Source: Pomphorhynchus laevis
Lineage: Eukaryota; Acanthocephala; Palaeacanthocephala; Echinorhynchida; Pomphorhynchidae
Reading direction: 5' to 3'
Length of the DNA: 64,000 nt
Assembly (NCBI GenBank): GCA_012934845.2
Contig: WNNJ02002276.1
Location: 1-64,000 of the forward strand
Under the pieces are notes generated by a model that worked only from the letters and a program-made list of their open reading frames with translations, was not told the DNA's origin and ran no database searches. Position numbers and translations under genes: made by a program. Of this stretch, positions 18,911 to 29,451 are shown piece by piece (the stretch's first letter is position 1; each line of letters opens with the position of its first letter).

Positions 18911-20062
18911 ATGGAACAGAATCCAGGTATTTCCAATGGAATTTTGACTGTAACAACACCCAAGGTAAGAGATTTGTTGTCTCATGATCACGAGGGTAAT
19001 GGAGTTCTTCCTCTCATACCCAAGCTTAGAAATCTAATAATTATTAAATTGGCCGAGCCTGTTGGAAGACAAATTTTGTACAACATTTTCCTGCGAAGCT
19101 TCGCAGAACAGTATAAAAATAGAATATTATTCAACACGGTAAGGTACTACGAGACCGATGTTAAAATTTCTTTTACCATCACTGATTTGGCTAATGCCTA
19201 TAAAGAATTTTTTAATAACAATCTTTCGAAGTTTGGTAGCCTGATTTCAAAGCCTATCATGGCTTCCTTGAAAATAATAAATCTTCCTCCTCACTTGGAG
19301 CAAAAAGACATTGATGACCTTCAAGTACTTTTTAAAGTCTCCAATTTTCGCCCCATTAAAGGAAAGAATGGACTACCTATTCCAATAGGTTTTGTCTCGG
19401 CTCCCAACGACATTGCCGAGACATTAACCAAAACGTCCTGCAACCCGTTTCTGGGTTTTAATTTAAAGTTTATTATTCTTGAAAATGATTATATGACCTT
19501 CCCCCACTGCAATCTTTGTCATGGATGGGGGCACTGCGCCTCAATGTTTAAGTCAGAGAAGATCTGTGGTTACTGTTCCTCTAAAGAATGTATCGACATC
19601 GGGGGACAATGTTCATCCACCCCGCGATGTGTTAACTGCTCTGGTCCACATCCCTCCTGGTCCAGGAGATGTGAGGCTTTTAAGGCCTATCGTCTCAAAT
19701 TCTGTTCTTCACGTACAGTTAAAACTCCTGCTAGCTATGCTGAAACCAGCGGTAGGATGTCTGACATGGACATCATACGTCTTTTCGATGCTCAAAAGCA
19801 AGCTATCTTAGGACAAATTCAGCAACTAATCAACAGTCAGTTTGCACTGCTATATTCCTCTCCAATGATATCTCCAGCAACTATTCCAGAGTCAAAGAAA
19901 CGAGGGGCTTCGGCCCACACCGTGCCTCCATTAAAGGTAGGTAGACTACTCAAGAACAAGTCAAGGAAAGCCTCTACTGAAGATATTGCAAGTGGGCAAG
20001 TGCCCACCCTGAACGGAGCTAGTGAAGGGAAGGGACACCCTTCCACCCCTAGCTCTGTCTAG
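18911..20062 (+). CDS. LINE copy A ORF1, RNA-binding zinc-knuckle protein
   Basis: Predicted 383-residue protein from the ATG in ANMEQN, chosen because the same NMERN/MEQN start occurs in copy D; the frame is open further upstream into PLE-5 sequence. The N-terminal half is a conserved RRM-like region (LPLIPKLRNLIIIKLAEPVG, PHLEQKDIDDLQVLFKV). Three CCHC-type knuckles follow: CNLCHGWGHCASMF, a CGYCSSKEC block, and CVNCSGPHPSWSRRC. The C terminus is basic and ends EDIASGQVPTLNGASEGKG, a motif shared by all copies. ORF1 proteins bind element RNA and form the RNP. It appears intact. Confidence 0.85.
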   Translation: MEQNPGISNGILTVTTPKVRDLLSHDHEGNGVLPLIPKLRNLIIIKLAEPVGRQILYNIFLRSFAEQYKNRILFNTVRYYETDVKISFTITDLANAYKEFFNNNLSKFGSLISKPIMASLKIINLPPHLEQKDIDDLQVLFKVSNFRPIKGKNGLPIPIGFVSAPNDIAETLTKTSCNPFLGFNLKFIILENDYMTFPHCNLCHGWGHCASMFKSEKICGYCSSKECIDIGGQCSSTPRCVNCSGPHPSWSRRCEAFKAYRLKFCSSRTVKTPASYAETSGRMSDMDIIRLFDAQKQAILGQIQQLINSQFALLYSSPMISPATIPESKKRGASAHTVPPLKVGRLLKNKSRKASTEDIASGQVPTLNGASEGKGHPSTPSSV

Positions 20063-20096
20063 AGATGAGGTAATCCCGCCCAGCTAACTCAGCACA

Positions 20097-21124
20097 ATGC
20101 AGAGTACTCGTGAGCCTTTTTCACTGAATATCCTTCAGTGGAATTCGGGAGGATGCTTCTGCCCTTAGACTGCTATCTGGTAGAGATGCAGATGTTATAG
20201 TCCTTCAGGAGACGCGGTCTATCCGTCTCCACAGGACATTACTCGATTTATCCCAAAGCAAATTTGTTCCCACTATACTCCGTACATAACCCCACCTCAC
20301 TCCTCTTCTTCTCAAGGACTCTTGACCTTAGTTAAGTGCTCATTAAGATCCTCCCTCCTATTAAACTATTCATGTCCAGCCATGTCTTGTTTAGTAGTTT
20401 CACTCAGTAAGAACGGTAAACGCCTCAGTCTAGCCAATATCTACATTCGTCCAGGGGAGATTCACAAGAACCGTGACCTCCTGGATGGTATTATTGACAG
20501 CGGCTATGACTTGATACTTGGAGACTTCAACGACAGAACTGGTCGTTGGATCAACGCAGCACTTCGCAGAGCTAAGAACGGTTATCTTATTCACAAACCA
20601 CCTTCCCCTACCTTTCATTGCACATCTACAAATTCTATCCTCGACATTTTACTGCTTCACTCGAGGTGGTTGTTAAAACCCTCTGCACGGAGCAGTCGCG
20701 CCAGCAATTGTCCACCTCTCATGACCTAATTCGTTGGAGAATTGAGGAAGATATGTTGCTTCGAAGAAGGTTTCACTTTGATCCAATCAGAGTGGCCTTC
20801 TTTCAAGCGGCTATCCAACTCTTTCCCAGAATCGGAAATGAGAGTCTGATCGAATTTAATACCTACATCTTTTCGCAAGCTACCGCGATTTTATCGACCA
20901 CCTATAAAGGTCGTATATACAATCCCACTCCGACAAAACTCAAGGTCCTAGCGAAACTGCTTAACCTCCCTAATCTCTCTGTTTCCGCCAGACAGGCTCT
21001 CTCGAATGAATACTGGAGCACTAGATATAGGTTCCAGCTGAGTAGGGATAGGACGAGCATTGCTCGTCTTAATCCTTCTCAGTCTTCCTTTTAGAAGTTT
21101 TTTAAGAAAGAGAAGTTTGTTTGC
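20097..21124 (+). pseudogene. LINE copy A ORF2, APE endonuclease region, frameshifted
   Basis: The ORF2 start at 20097 reads REPFSLNILQWNSGG, then an extra base (GGAGGATGC against GGAGGTGC in the sister copies) shifts the frame. A base missing near 20229 shifts it again. Later pieces give LANIYIRPGEIHKN, YDLILGDFNDRTGRWINAAL (20322-20729), and TSTNSILDILLLH then TSHDLIRWRIEEDMLLRRRF in other frames. A stop near 21093 precedes the RT part. All APE motifs can be seen but not in one frame. Confidence 0.82.
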
Positions 21125-22495
21125 TTGAAGGATAGGGCATTGGGTTGGATAGGAAATGTAGGCATTGATAAAGTTTTGGAGGAGTCACTAGCCCTACACA
21201 ACTATGGAGACACTCAATCACCTCAACCAATCCCGCCTTGGTGTAACTTCAGGAGTAGGGATCTATCTGTTACGGATATCCTTAACTCCTGGGGTCCACT
21301 CCCGGGCACCTCCAAATCCGTCGCTCCACTTTCTTCTCGGGTCTGTCAGCTTTTGACAACTGATCAGAGAAGAGAGGTGGCTGTCACAATGCTTTTAGAA
21401 TCCTGCTCATGCCCTAAAGATCTGCGACCCATTTCGATTCAAAATGCCCTCGTGTCGATTTACGAAAAAGCGCTTGCGCGTAAAATCCGCGACCATTTAA
21501 GTAGGCGTAATTTGATCCCTCCAGGTTTTCATGGGTTCGTCAAAGGTCGCTCGGTCCATTCAGCAGTTGGTGAGGTGGAGCAGTTTTGTCGGGATAATAG
21601 CCATCGTCTAGTTGTGGCTGTTTTCCTTGATTTTTCTGCTGCATTTGACCGCATCTCCATTCCCTTTGTGATATCTTCTCTCAGGTCCCTCGGGTTGCCT
21701 GCGAGAATTGTTAACAGGGTGGAGATCCTGCTGTACACTAAGCGATTTTACTATGAGGACGACCCTGATGCGCGTCAGTTCTACCCTATTACGGGTGTAC
21801 CTCAAGGATCCCCACTTTCTCCTATCTTATATCTTGCTGCCTCCATTAATCTATTCAAAATATTTAAACGCGAACAACGTCTTGTGGTGTACGCTGATGA
21901 CACCACAGCCCTGTTTACTGGACGCAGGTGTAAAGACGTAGTCTCTGACATCAGCCGTTTCTTTTTAAGATTAAAAGATCAGTTACCCATATCTAACCTT
22001 ATTTTAAACTCCGCCAAATCGCAGGCGGTTGTCTTTCATGGCACCCCTGCAACAAAGCAGAAACTTAAGAGATTAGCACTCTCTGCGCTATCCTCCATAT
22101 TTGCCTCTGAACCACTTCCCACCTTCACAAGTCGAGTAAAATACCTGGGGTTCACCGTTACGGTGAACTGGTCGGCGAAAGCTGACCTGGATAGACTTAA
22201 ACGTATCCTGAAGAAAGCTAGGTGGGCCCTGAAACGGGCTCAGCATTTGTCATTGAAAGGGAAAACCCAGGTGCGCCTTTGGGGCACTTGGGCTATCTCG
22301 GGCTTAGTCTTTTTCTCAAGAGGACGTCCCCCAGAGCAAAGGCTAAGGTTTCTTAAGCTCCTCGTCTCTCGTTTACCCAGCATAGTCCGCGCCGATTGGA
22401 CTCTTCGGGGGGTGAAAGACCCCGGGTGGTTCAGTCGGAAAGCGGCGTGTTGGATCGGTTGGCGGGCTCAGATCCCCCTGGATCTGTGGCCGTAG
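21125..22495 (+). CDS. LINE copy A reverse transcriptase (internally deleted)
   Basis: A 456-codon open frame. RT motifs: CPKDLRPISIQNALVSIYEK, PPGFHGFVKGRSVHSAVGEV, motif A VVAVFLDFSAAFDRISIPF near residue 165, motif B TGVPQGSPLSPILYLAASIN near 224, motif C LVVYADDTTALFTGRR near 253, then SRVKYLGFTVTVNWSAKADL and the C-terminal GVKDPGWFSRKAACWIGW. Copy B has about 20 extra codons, including KRVFIPKKK, just before the CPKDLRP block; these are missing here, so an RT finger motif is lost. The first codon is not the native start. Confidence 0.88.
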   Translation: MKDRALGWIGNVGIDKVLEESLALHNYGDTQSPQPIPPWCNFRSRDLSVTDILNSWGPLPGTSKSVAPLSSRVCQLLTTDQRREVAVTMLLESCSCPKDLRPISIQNALVSIYEKALARKIRDHLSRRNLIPPGFHGFVKGRSVHSAVGEVEQFCRDNSHRLVVAVFLDFSAAFDRISIPFVISSLRSLGLPARIVNRVEILLYTKRFYYEDDPDARQFYPITGVPQGSPLSPILYLAASINLFKIFKREQRLVVYADDTTALFTGRRCKDVVSDISRFFLRLKDQLPISNLILNSAKSQAVVFHGTPATKQKLKRLALSALSSIFASEPLPTFTSRVKYLGFTVTVNWSAKADLDRLKRILKKARWALKRAQHLSLKGKTQVRLWGTWAISGLVFFSRGRPPEQRLRFLKLLVSRLPSIVRADWTLRGVKDPGWFSRKAACWIGWRAQIPLDLWP

Positions 22496-22667
22496 TTCGG
22501 AAGTTGAAGACGGATGAAAATGACCGATTGAACTGACTTACTTCGATTTTTTAGTTACTGTTTTTCTGATTTGCATGTTTTTTTTCCTCGATTTTTGTAT
22601 TTAAGAAAATCTTTATTATTATAAGAATATAGAAACTTCTATTTTAACAACAAAAATCGACACAGAA

Positions 22668-23836
22668 ATGGACAATAAAGGTATGAATTCCTGTTCTACC
22701 ACAATTAACAACGATCTCAAGGTTAGTAATATTTTGTCTTTGTCTGCAGCTGACTCGGGGGTACTCCCCCAATACCTAAACTCAATAACTTGGTGATTAT
22801 TATTGCATCTAAGCCTCTCGAGAGGCACAGATCGTTTAGTATTTTTCTGCGTGAATTTGTCAATCACTACTCAGGCAGAGTTGTTTTCAATACTGTCAAA
22901 ATTTATGAAAACTCTATTAAAGTCTCATTTGCTTCCTCAACATTTATGGAAGCGTACAAATTATCTTTCGATAAGAACTTATCCCATCTGGGAACGATAA
23001 TGCTTAAGCCTATACAGGCTACCCTAAAAATTACTAATTTCCCTCCTCATCTTGAGGATGAGGACTTGGACCTCCTGAAAAGTACATACAAATTGCATTC
23101 AATTAGAGGGATCAAGTCTAAAGCTGGGGATGTCCTCCCAATAGCTTTCTGTTCGGCTGATCTGGACAATGGTCTGATTCTATCTAAAGCATCTATGAAC
23201 CCCTTTCTAGAGTACAATCTACGCTTCACTCTAGTGGACCAAGATGCGTTTACGTACCCCCATTGTAACGTATGCCACGCTTGGGGGCAAAAAGGCCCGA
23301 CATGCCCCCAAATAAAATCTGCGGGGTCTGTGGTCTGGCTTCGTGCGACAACATGCTAAAGGGGAGAGGTGTACTGCTCCCCCTGCCTGCCACAATTGCG
23401 GGAAAGACCACCCCGCCTGGTCGCGACGCTGCAAAGTGTTCAAGGATTATCAGAAAAGATTCTCCGGCCAATCTATACATGTTTCCAGAGACTTTGCTTC
23501 GATTTCTGCACCGGCTGATAGGATGCCCAACACGGACATTCTTCATCTAATTGAAAACAACAAAAAAGTTATTCTCGCACAAATGAAGAAGATGATGGCC
23601 CCCTGATGGCGGCATTACTGGGTTCAGCCACAGTGCCGATGTCCCCTGATCTAGCGAGGCCTCAATCAAAAAAGCGAGCTGCATCATAGCGTACAGTTCC
23701 GTCTCTCAAGATGGGCAAATTACTAAAAGATAAAGGAGCCGCCTCACAGGGAAATGAAGATATTGCCCAGGGGGTTCCTACCCTGGATGGGGCAAGTGGT
23801 GGGAAGGGCAACCCTCCCGCACCTAGCTCTGTCTAG
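22668..23836 (+). pseudogene. LINE copy B ORF1, frameshifted
   Basis: It begins MDNKGMNSC and is homologous to copy A ORF1. A C appears to be missing in the run near 22770 (CTCCCCCAATACC), which throws the frame. The main piece (22790-23359) covers the RRM-like region and the first knuckle (CNVCHAWG). Another shift follows near 23340, after which CHNCGKDHPAWSRRCKVFKD appears in a different frame. The conserved end GNEDIAQGVPTLDGASGGKG precedes the stop at 23834-23836. Confidence 0.82.
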
Positions 23837-23868
23837 GTTGGCTTCTCCCGTCAATCTTATCTAACACA

Positions 23869-25510
23869 ATGGTGAGTAAACCCAAGCCTTTTTCACTGAA
23901 TATCATTCAGTGGAATTCGGGAGGTGCTTCTGCCCTTAGACTGCTATCTGGTAGATATGCAGATGTTATAGTCCTTCAGGAGACGCGGTCTATCCGTCTC
24001 CACAGGACATTACTCGATTTATCCAAAAGCAAATTTGTTCCCACTATACTCCGTACATAACCCCACCTCACTCCTCTTCTTCTCAAGGACTCTTGACCTT
24101 AGTTAAGTGCTCCTTAAGGTCCTCCCTCCTACTTAACTACTCGTGTCTAGCCATGTCTTGTTTGGTAGTTTCACTCTGTAAGAACGGTAAACGCATAAGT
24201 CTAGCCAATGTCTACATCCGGCCAGGGGAAATTCACAGGAACCGTGACCTCCTGGATAGTATTATTGATAGCGGCTATGACATGATACTTGGAGACTTCA
24301 ACGACAGAACTGGTCGTTGGATCAATGCAGCACTTCGCAGAGCTAGGAACGGTTATCTTATTCACAAACCACCTTCCCCTACCTTTCATTGCACATCAAC
24401 AAATTCTATCCTCGACATTTTACTGCTTCACTCGTGGTAGTTGTTAAAACCCTTCTGCACTGAGCAGTCGCGCCAGCAATTGTCCACCTCTCATGACCTA
24501 ATTCGTTGGAGGATTGAGGAAGATATATTGCTTCGAAGGAGGTTTCACTTTGATCCGATCAGGGTATCCTTCTTTCAAGCGGCTATCCAACTATTTCCCA
24601 GAATAGGAAATGAGAGTCTGACCGAATTTAATACCTACCTCTTTTTGCAAGCTACCGCGATTTTATAAACTACCTATAAAGGTCGTATATACAATCCCAC
24701 TACGACGAAACTCAAGGTCCTAGCAAAACTGATTAACCTCCCTAATCTCTCTGTTTCCGCCAGACGTGCTCTCTCGAATAAATACTGGAGCACTAGATAT
24801 AGGTTCCAGCTGAGTAGGGATATTACGAGTATTGCTCCTCTTAATCCCTCTCAGTCTCCTTTTTGGAAGATTTTCAAGAATGAGAAGTTTGTTTGCTAGA
24901 AGGATAGAGCATTAGGTTGGATAGGTAATGTAGGCCTTGATAAAGTTTTGGAGGAGTCACTAGCCCTACACAACTATGGAGCCACTCAATCACCTCAACC
25001 AATCCCGCCTTGGTGTAACTTCATGAGCAGGGATCTATCTGTTACGGATATCCTTAACTCCTGGGGTCCACTCCCGGGCACCTCCAAATTCGTCGATCCA
25101 CTTTCTTCTCGGGTCTGTCAGCTTTTGACAGGTGATCAGAGAAGAGATGTGGCCGTCACAATGCTTTTAGCCTCCCCATCCGATGTAGCAGGCATCAATA
25201 TTAGTAAGCGTGTTTTTATTCCTAAGAAAAAATCCTGCTCATGCCCTAAAGATCTGCGACCCATTTCGATTCAAAATGCCCTCGTGTCGATTTACGAAAA
25301 AGCGCTTGCGCGTAAAATCCGCGACTATTTATGTAGGCGTAATTTGATCCCTCCAGGTTTTCATGGGTTCGTTTAAGCTCCTCGTCTCGCGGTCACCCAG
25401 CATAGTCCGCACCGACTGGACTCTTCGGGGAGTGAAAGACCCCGGTTGGTTCAGTCGGAAGGCGGCGTGTTGGATAGGTTGGGGGGCTCAGATCCCTCTG
25501 GATTTGAGGC
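23869..25510 (+). pseudogene. LINE copy B ORF2, endonuclease and truncated RT
   Basis: The start MVSKPKPFSLNIIQWNSGGA at 23869 is the ORF2 start shared with copy C. Frame breaks follow near 24005 and in the spacer. Pieces show VYIRPGEIHRN, MILGDFNDRTGRWINAALRR, TSHDLIRWRIEEDILLRRRF, and a pre-RT/finger part (24948-25376) that retains ISKRVFIPKKK and ISIQNALVSIYEKALARKIR. The frame stops just after HGFV at the deletion junction. Confidence 0.82.
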
Positions 25511-25839
25511 TGTAATATCAGTAAGAAGACTTGAATAGAAAAGATAGAGATTCTTGTTTTTCTTTTTTGACTTACTTTTTTAATCACATTATTTATCACT
25601 GTTTTTTGTACTAGTAAGAAAATCTTATTATTATTAGTTATACAGGAAGCATAGCTTTGATAGTTGCCATTCACAGTTAAACCAGACGCATATAAGAGAT
25701 CATCAAAAACGATAGTGTAGTTGGCAGTTGCATGTAGGTTTGTGTAAAGCCTAATGAAACTTTATTGTGAAGCTAAAATATGTCAGTTACAATTAACCGA
25801 TAAAATAATAATGGTCATGCTTTGAATCTCGAGTTTGAC

Positions 25840-25871
25840 ATTCACGGGTTCGATTCTTCGAACCCGTGAAT
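25840..25871. repeat. Perfect 14-bp inverted repeat containing a B-box-like sequence
   Basis: Arms ATTCACGGGTTCGA (25840-25853) and TCGAACCCGTGAAT (25858-25871) around TTCT. GGGTTCGATTC matches the tRNA B box, but I find no convincing A box or acceptor stem, so no tRNA gene is called. It may be the head of a degraded tRNA-derived SINE. Confidence 0.6.
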
Positions 25872-25913
25872 ATTATTCTTATTATATAATAATAAGAAAA
25901 TCTTATTATTATA

Positions 25914-28250
25914 TAGTGTATGTATCACATAAATGAAAAATGTGTTGTTCTTTGCATGAAATTCTATAATGGTTTACAGCTTTGATAAAAACAATGATCA
26001 ATGTTTGACTGTTTCATTAACATCCGATACTTCAGAAACAGTATACTCCATATTTTTAGATTTTTGTATTTATCCGGGCTATTGAATATTTTTCAATGTC
26101 AATAAGCATACAGACCTTAGAGCTATGCTCACAAATTTGAGAAGGGAGCCTGATAAAAGCATGACTACTATATAACATGTTACTTTTTTTTGTGTGAGGA
26201 AATTTTGCATTTATATGGATTAGTGAAGAATCATACCTATGGCCAATTTCCGCACGTTTTTTATATATCTTGTCAATATCATGTTTGCCGACATACTTTG
26301 AGTAATATTCATACCAAATCGCATTCAATTGATGATTAATTATTTAGCGTCGAAAATAATGACATTTTGGCTAACGCGAATAAGGTCATTGGAAGTGAAT
26401 CGTATATCGTAAAATTCTCATCTGCATTAATATAACATCATAAGTCACAAGCAGAGTTGTTGAGTTATATAGGGTGCGAACATTCTGTTTTACGTCGGAC
26501 ATAGATTGGATACATCTTTACATTTTATACATCCGTTTGTAAAATAGATAATATATAATTGTATATCGTATATATGTGTACTATATACTATTGTTAATAT
26601 ATTTTTTATTACTACTTACTAGCATCTAAACGATTTAAATACTTGGTCATTTTAAAGGTTGTAATCTAAGCAACGTTTGCTTTCAAATATGCTAACGTCT
26701 TCTCCTGGCTTTAACAAATTGAAAACGCTGAATTCGTAATCTAACAGACGCTTTCTTATTCGATTGACCCATGCTTTATTTTAATCATTTCGTTCGTGAT
26801 ATATGTTCCGATATATTGAGATATATGTTAATTATTAATAATTTTTATTCAATAAGTGAACAAATTTATCATGATATCATCAAAACATCATTGATATAAA
26901 ATTAAATCATCAAAATAAAATAATATCATCAACATAAAATTTGAAATTAAGATAAATTTTAAAATCTATAGATTTTATATAATTTATGTAAATGATATAA
27001 TTTTATAATTTTAGAAAATTAACAAATTTTAAGAAGGGCGCACACTGTCAGATGATGTTAGATTGCAAGTTTTATGTTTAGTCTGATTTGACTCGATTTG
27101 GATGCGACACTTTAAAATCAACTTAATAATCATAACTTAGCAGAAGTAACATGTAAACAATAAGATCATAATCATACGAAGTACTAATATAGCATTTGAA
27201 TCTTAGATTTATAAAATATAAAGTAAATAGTTGCTAAGCTTGTGATGCTAAATAACAATTGCTTTGTGAGTGATACGACATACAAATGTTTTTTGGTAAA
27301 TATTTTCTTATAATTGCAGCTGCAATACAACAGATGTAGTGTATCTAATACTCTGTGTACATGTGCACTGCAACAAATTAGATAAACATATCAAATGTTG
27401 AATACTATATTTAGGCAACACATATATAATATACCGCATAATAGTCAAACTAGTTTCATAAACATATGAGATTAAGAAGACTTTATATGAAAAGCTATAA
27501 ATTATTTATTTTAGAACATATTATCGAAGAAAATAAGTCAATTTCAAATTGAAAATTATTATATAGAGAAGATTTTTGGATAAAAACGCTTTATTCCATA
27601 TACCCGTATAAATTGAATGACGTGGTACAAGGAGTTAGCAGAAGTAGTAAAGTTATTAATAAACAACTATATTATAATAGTCCAGTTAAACGCAAGCCAA
27701 GAAGTCATGGCGATAAAAGGAATAAGAGAAATAGAATAAACATATTATATAAGATATGCATATATATGAACAATTAGGAAAATTTGAAATATCATTACTA
27801 AATTCTTACAATTGTGAGAGCAAAAAACTTCACGAAAAAGTATTGAGAGCGGAATTAAGTCATCAAGGAAATATTATCACATTTTACATCATTTTGCAAA
27901 TCATTCGTGAACACATTTATCTCACATTGCATAATTTGGGTTCAAAGTTAAAAAATGTGCATCACTTGAATTTATTATCTATCTTGATATGTAATATCAT
28001 TTTTTATTAACAAAATCTTTTTTATTTTTTATTTAGAAATATAAAACAACATTTCGAGATAATAAGCTAAAAGATCTTAATGCAAATATTAGAAAACTTT
28101 CTAAAGGAATCATTTGTTTAATGAATATAAAATTAATTAAAAACTTTGATAGATTAAGTTGTACAATAGACAGTTATTGTAATATAAAATACTATCGTCA
28201 GACAATTTTTTTAAAGAGGGAGATTTATTATAAACAACAAAAGATTTTGT
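25914..28250. other. AT-rich stretch without a recognised gene
   Basis: About 2.3 kb of AT-rich sequence with no transposon signature. The longest frames are complement(26056-26328), 90 codons, and 27756-28010, 84 codons. Neither resembles anything I know, and both have the composition of chance frames in AT-rich DNA. The 90-codon frame has more even amino-acid use and could be a host exon at low probability. Confidence 0.5.
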
Positions 28251-28260
28251 TTTTTCGAAA

Positions 28261-28365
28261 ATGAGTACTGGAGTATTCCTATTTGTTTATGTTCTGTTTG
28301 TAATACTGATCGCTCGCCTAAGCGCAGTGGCTTACCACGGGATGAACGTGGACTTCGCAAACTAG
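28261..28365 (+). CDS. Possible small secreted peptide or first coding exon
   Basis: ATG at 28261 opens a 34-residue frame: an N-terminal MSTGVFLFVYVLFVILIARL, then SAVAYHGMNVDFAN and a TAG. It looks like a signal peptide with a likely cleavage after SAVA, followed by a very short mature part. The base composition is clearly less AT-rich than the surroundings. It may be a complete tiny ORF or the first exon of a spliced gene; no strong splice donor is visible in it. The family is not recognised. Confidence 0.35.
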   Translation: MSTGVFLFVYVLFVILIARLSAVAYHGMNVDFAN

Positions 28366-28861
28366 CAGATATTAAATATAATTTTTTAATTCATAATTAA
28401 TATTTTATAAAATTATATTATAACTTATCAAGTTATTTACTCATCAAAAATTTTAATGGCTGGTTAATAAATAATAAACTTTTTTTATAGAATACAATAT
28501 TAAACTTCACTACCGGAAATAAATAATTTGCATGCATTTGGCAAAGGTGTTGGGTCAAGTTGATGGGCTAAATTCCGATAAAATTATATTTCTTCCATAT
28601 GACTTTTATTTCTTTTTTGTATACATCGTTTATTATTCAGTAGTTAACTTATCAGGATTAATTTTTATTTTGAATTTTAATTTCATATTTTAATTTAGAA
28701 AAACTTAATTAATTAAAACTTAATTTATTTTTCATTTATAAATTATCATTATTTTTAATTAATTTATATTATAAAATAGGAAAACTCAGATCGCTACTTT
28801 AATTAATTTAAATTTGTTTTGTAACCATGACAATCTGACGTTTATAATAAAGACATGTTCA

Positions 28862-29347
28862 ATGATCAATGTGTTCAAAATGATCTTTACATTTAATATG
28901 CTAATGCTTGTAATAGTTGGTTATACGAGCTTTATTGCTCTATTTGCTGTTGTATTTTATCAACTGAGGGTAAGAAATAAAGATGACAACCAAGAAAAAA
29001 TAAAGCGAGTTGAGCATTGGAATAAAGCAACAATGACAAATCATAGCTACCAAGAAAAATGTATACAATTTGAAGAGGATTATTGGTTTGGATCAGATAA
29101 ATTAATGAAAGAGTCAAATATGTTAGAAAACTGCAATATAAATAAATTTAATATGCAAAATAATCGAGATCAAACATGGCTTGACCAGATAAGACAACGT
29201 TTGCTGGATTTGGATTACAGCGTTCTCGATCTGGTTAAGCCAGGAGAAGATATCAGTATTTTTAAAAATAAGAAACTTCTTAGATGGCGTCGATTAAAAC
29301 GAACAACTTCAAGAATTTTTAATATGTTAATGTGCCGTCACAAATAG
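28862..29347 (+). CDS. Hypothetical single-pass membrane protein, host-gene candidate
   Basis: From the first in-frame ATG (28862) this encodes 161 residues. Residues about 9-34 are a hydrophobic segment (FTFNMLMLVIVGYTSFIALF then AVVFYQL) followed at once by charged RVRNKDDNQEK, as in a signal anchor. The rest is soluble and hydrophilic (FEEDYWFGSDKLMKES; LDQIRQRLLDLDYSVLDLVK) and ends with a basic tail RWRRLKRTTSRIF. An AATAAA lies 99 bp past the stop at 29446-29451. There is no transposon similarity. I do not recognise the family. It could be a whole intronless gene or a terminal exon. Confidence 0.5.
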   Translation: MINVFKMIFTFNMLMLVIVGYTSFIALFAVVFYQLRVRNKDDNQEKIKRVEHWNKATMTNHSYQEKCIQFEEDYWFGSDKLMKESNMLENCNINKFNMQNNRDQTWLDQIRQRLLDLDYSVLDLVKPGEDISIFKNKKLLRWRRLKRTTSRIFNMLMCRHK

Positions 29348-29445
29348 AAAAAGATATATTAATAATAATTTTTCAAACAAAAAATATTCCTTTTAAATAT
29401 TTTCAAATAATAGTCATAAATTTTTTTTTCTAATGTCGTGGAATT

Positions 29446-29451
29446 AATAAA
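29446..29451 (+). terminator. Candidate polyadenylation signal
   Basis: AATAAA 99 bp after the stop codon of the reading frame at 28862-29347. In AT-rich DNA this hexamer is common, so support is weak. Confidence 0.3.

Larger units (their letters stand above)
18870..22620 (+). mobile_element. APE-type LINE copy A (Jockey/R1-like), nearly full length
   Basis: One of five copies of the same two-ORF LINE family here (A 18.9, B 22.6, C 30.2 kb; D and E at 51-59 kb). Layout: zinc-knuckle ORF1, 34-bp gap, ORF2 with APE endonuclease and RT, a short 3' UTR, and a tail AAGAAAATCTTTATTATTAT at about 22600-22620. Copy B starts immediately after this tail, so A and B are head to tail. The 5' junction lies inside PLE-5. 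No RNase H domain is seen. Placement as Jockey/R1-like is by domain order and overall look. Confidence 0.85.
22621..25640 (+). mobile_element. APE-type LINE copy B, internally deleted
   Basis: Same family as copy A and directly downstream of its tail. Against copy A it lacks about 810 bp of RT: CATGGGTTCGT (about 25360) is followed at once by TTAAGCTCCTCGTCTC, which in copy A lies near 22352. The removed segment holds RT motifs A to C, so it cannot encode an active RT. The 3' end is AAGAAAATCTTATTATTATT at 25616-25635. A second AAGAAAATCTTATTATTAT occurs at about 25895-25913, perhaps from another insertion end. Confidence 0.85.

Noticed and set aside
25810-25871. tRNA gene
   Set aside because: Only a B-box match; no acceptor stem, anticodon arm or convincing A box.
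27756-28010. 84-codon plus-strand frame
   Set aside because: Composition expected by chance in AT-rich DNA; no recognised motif.
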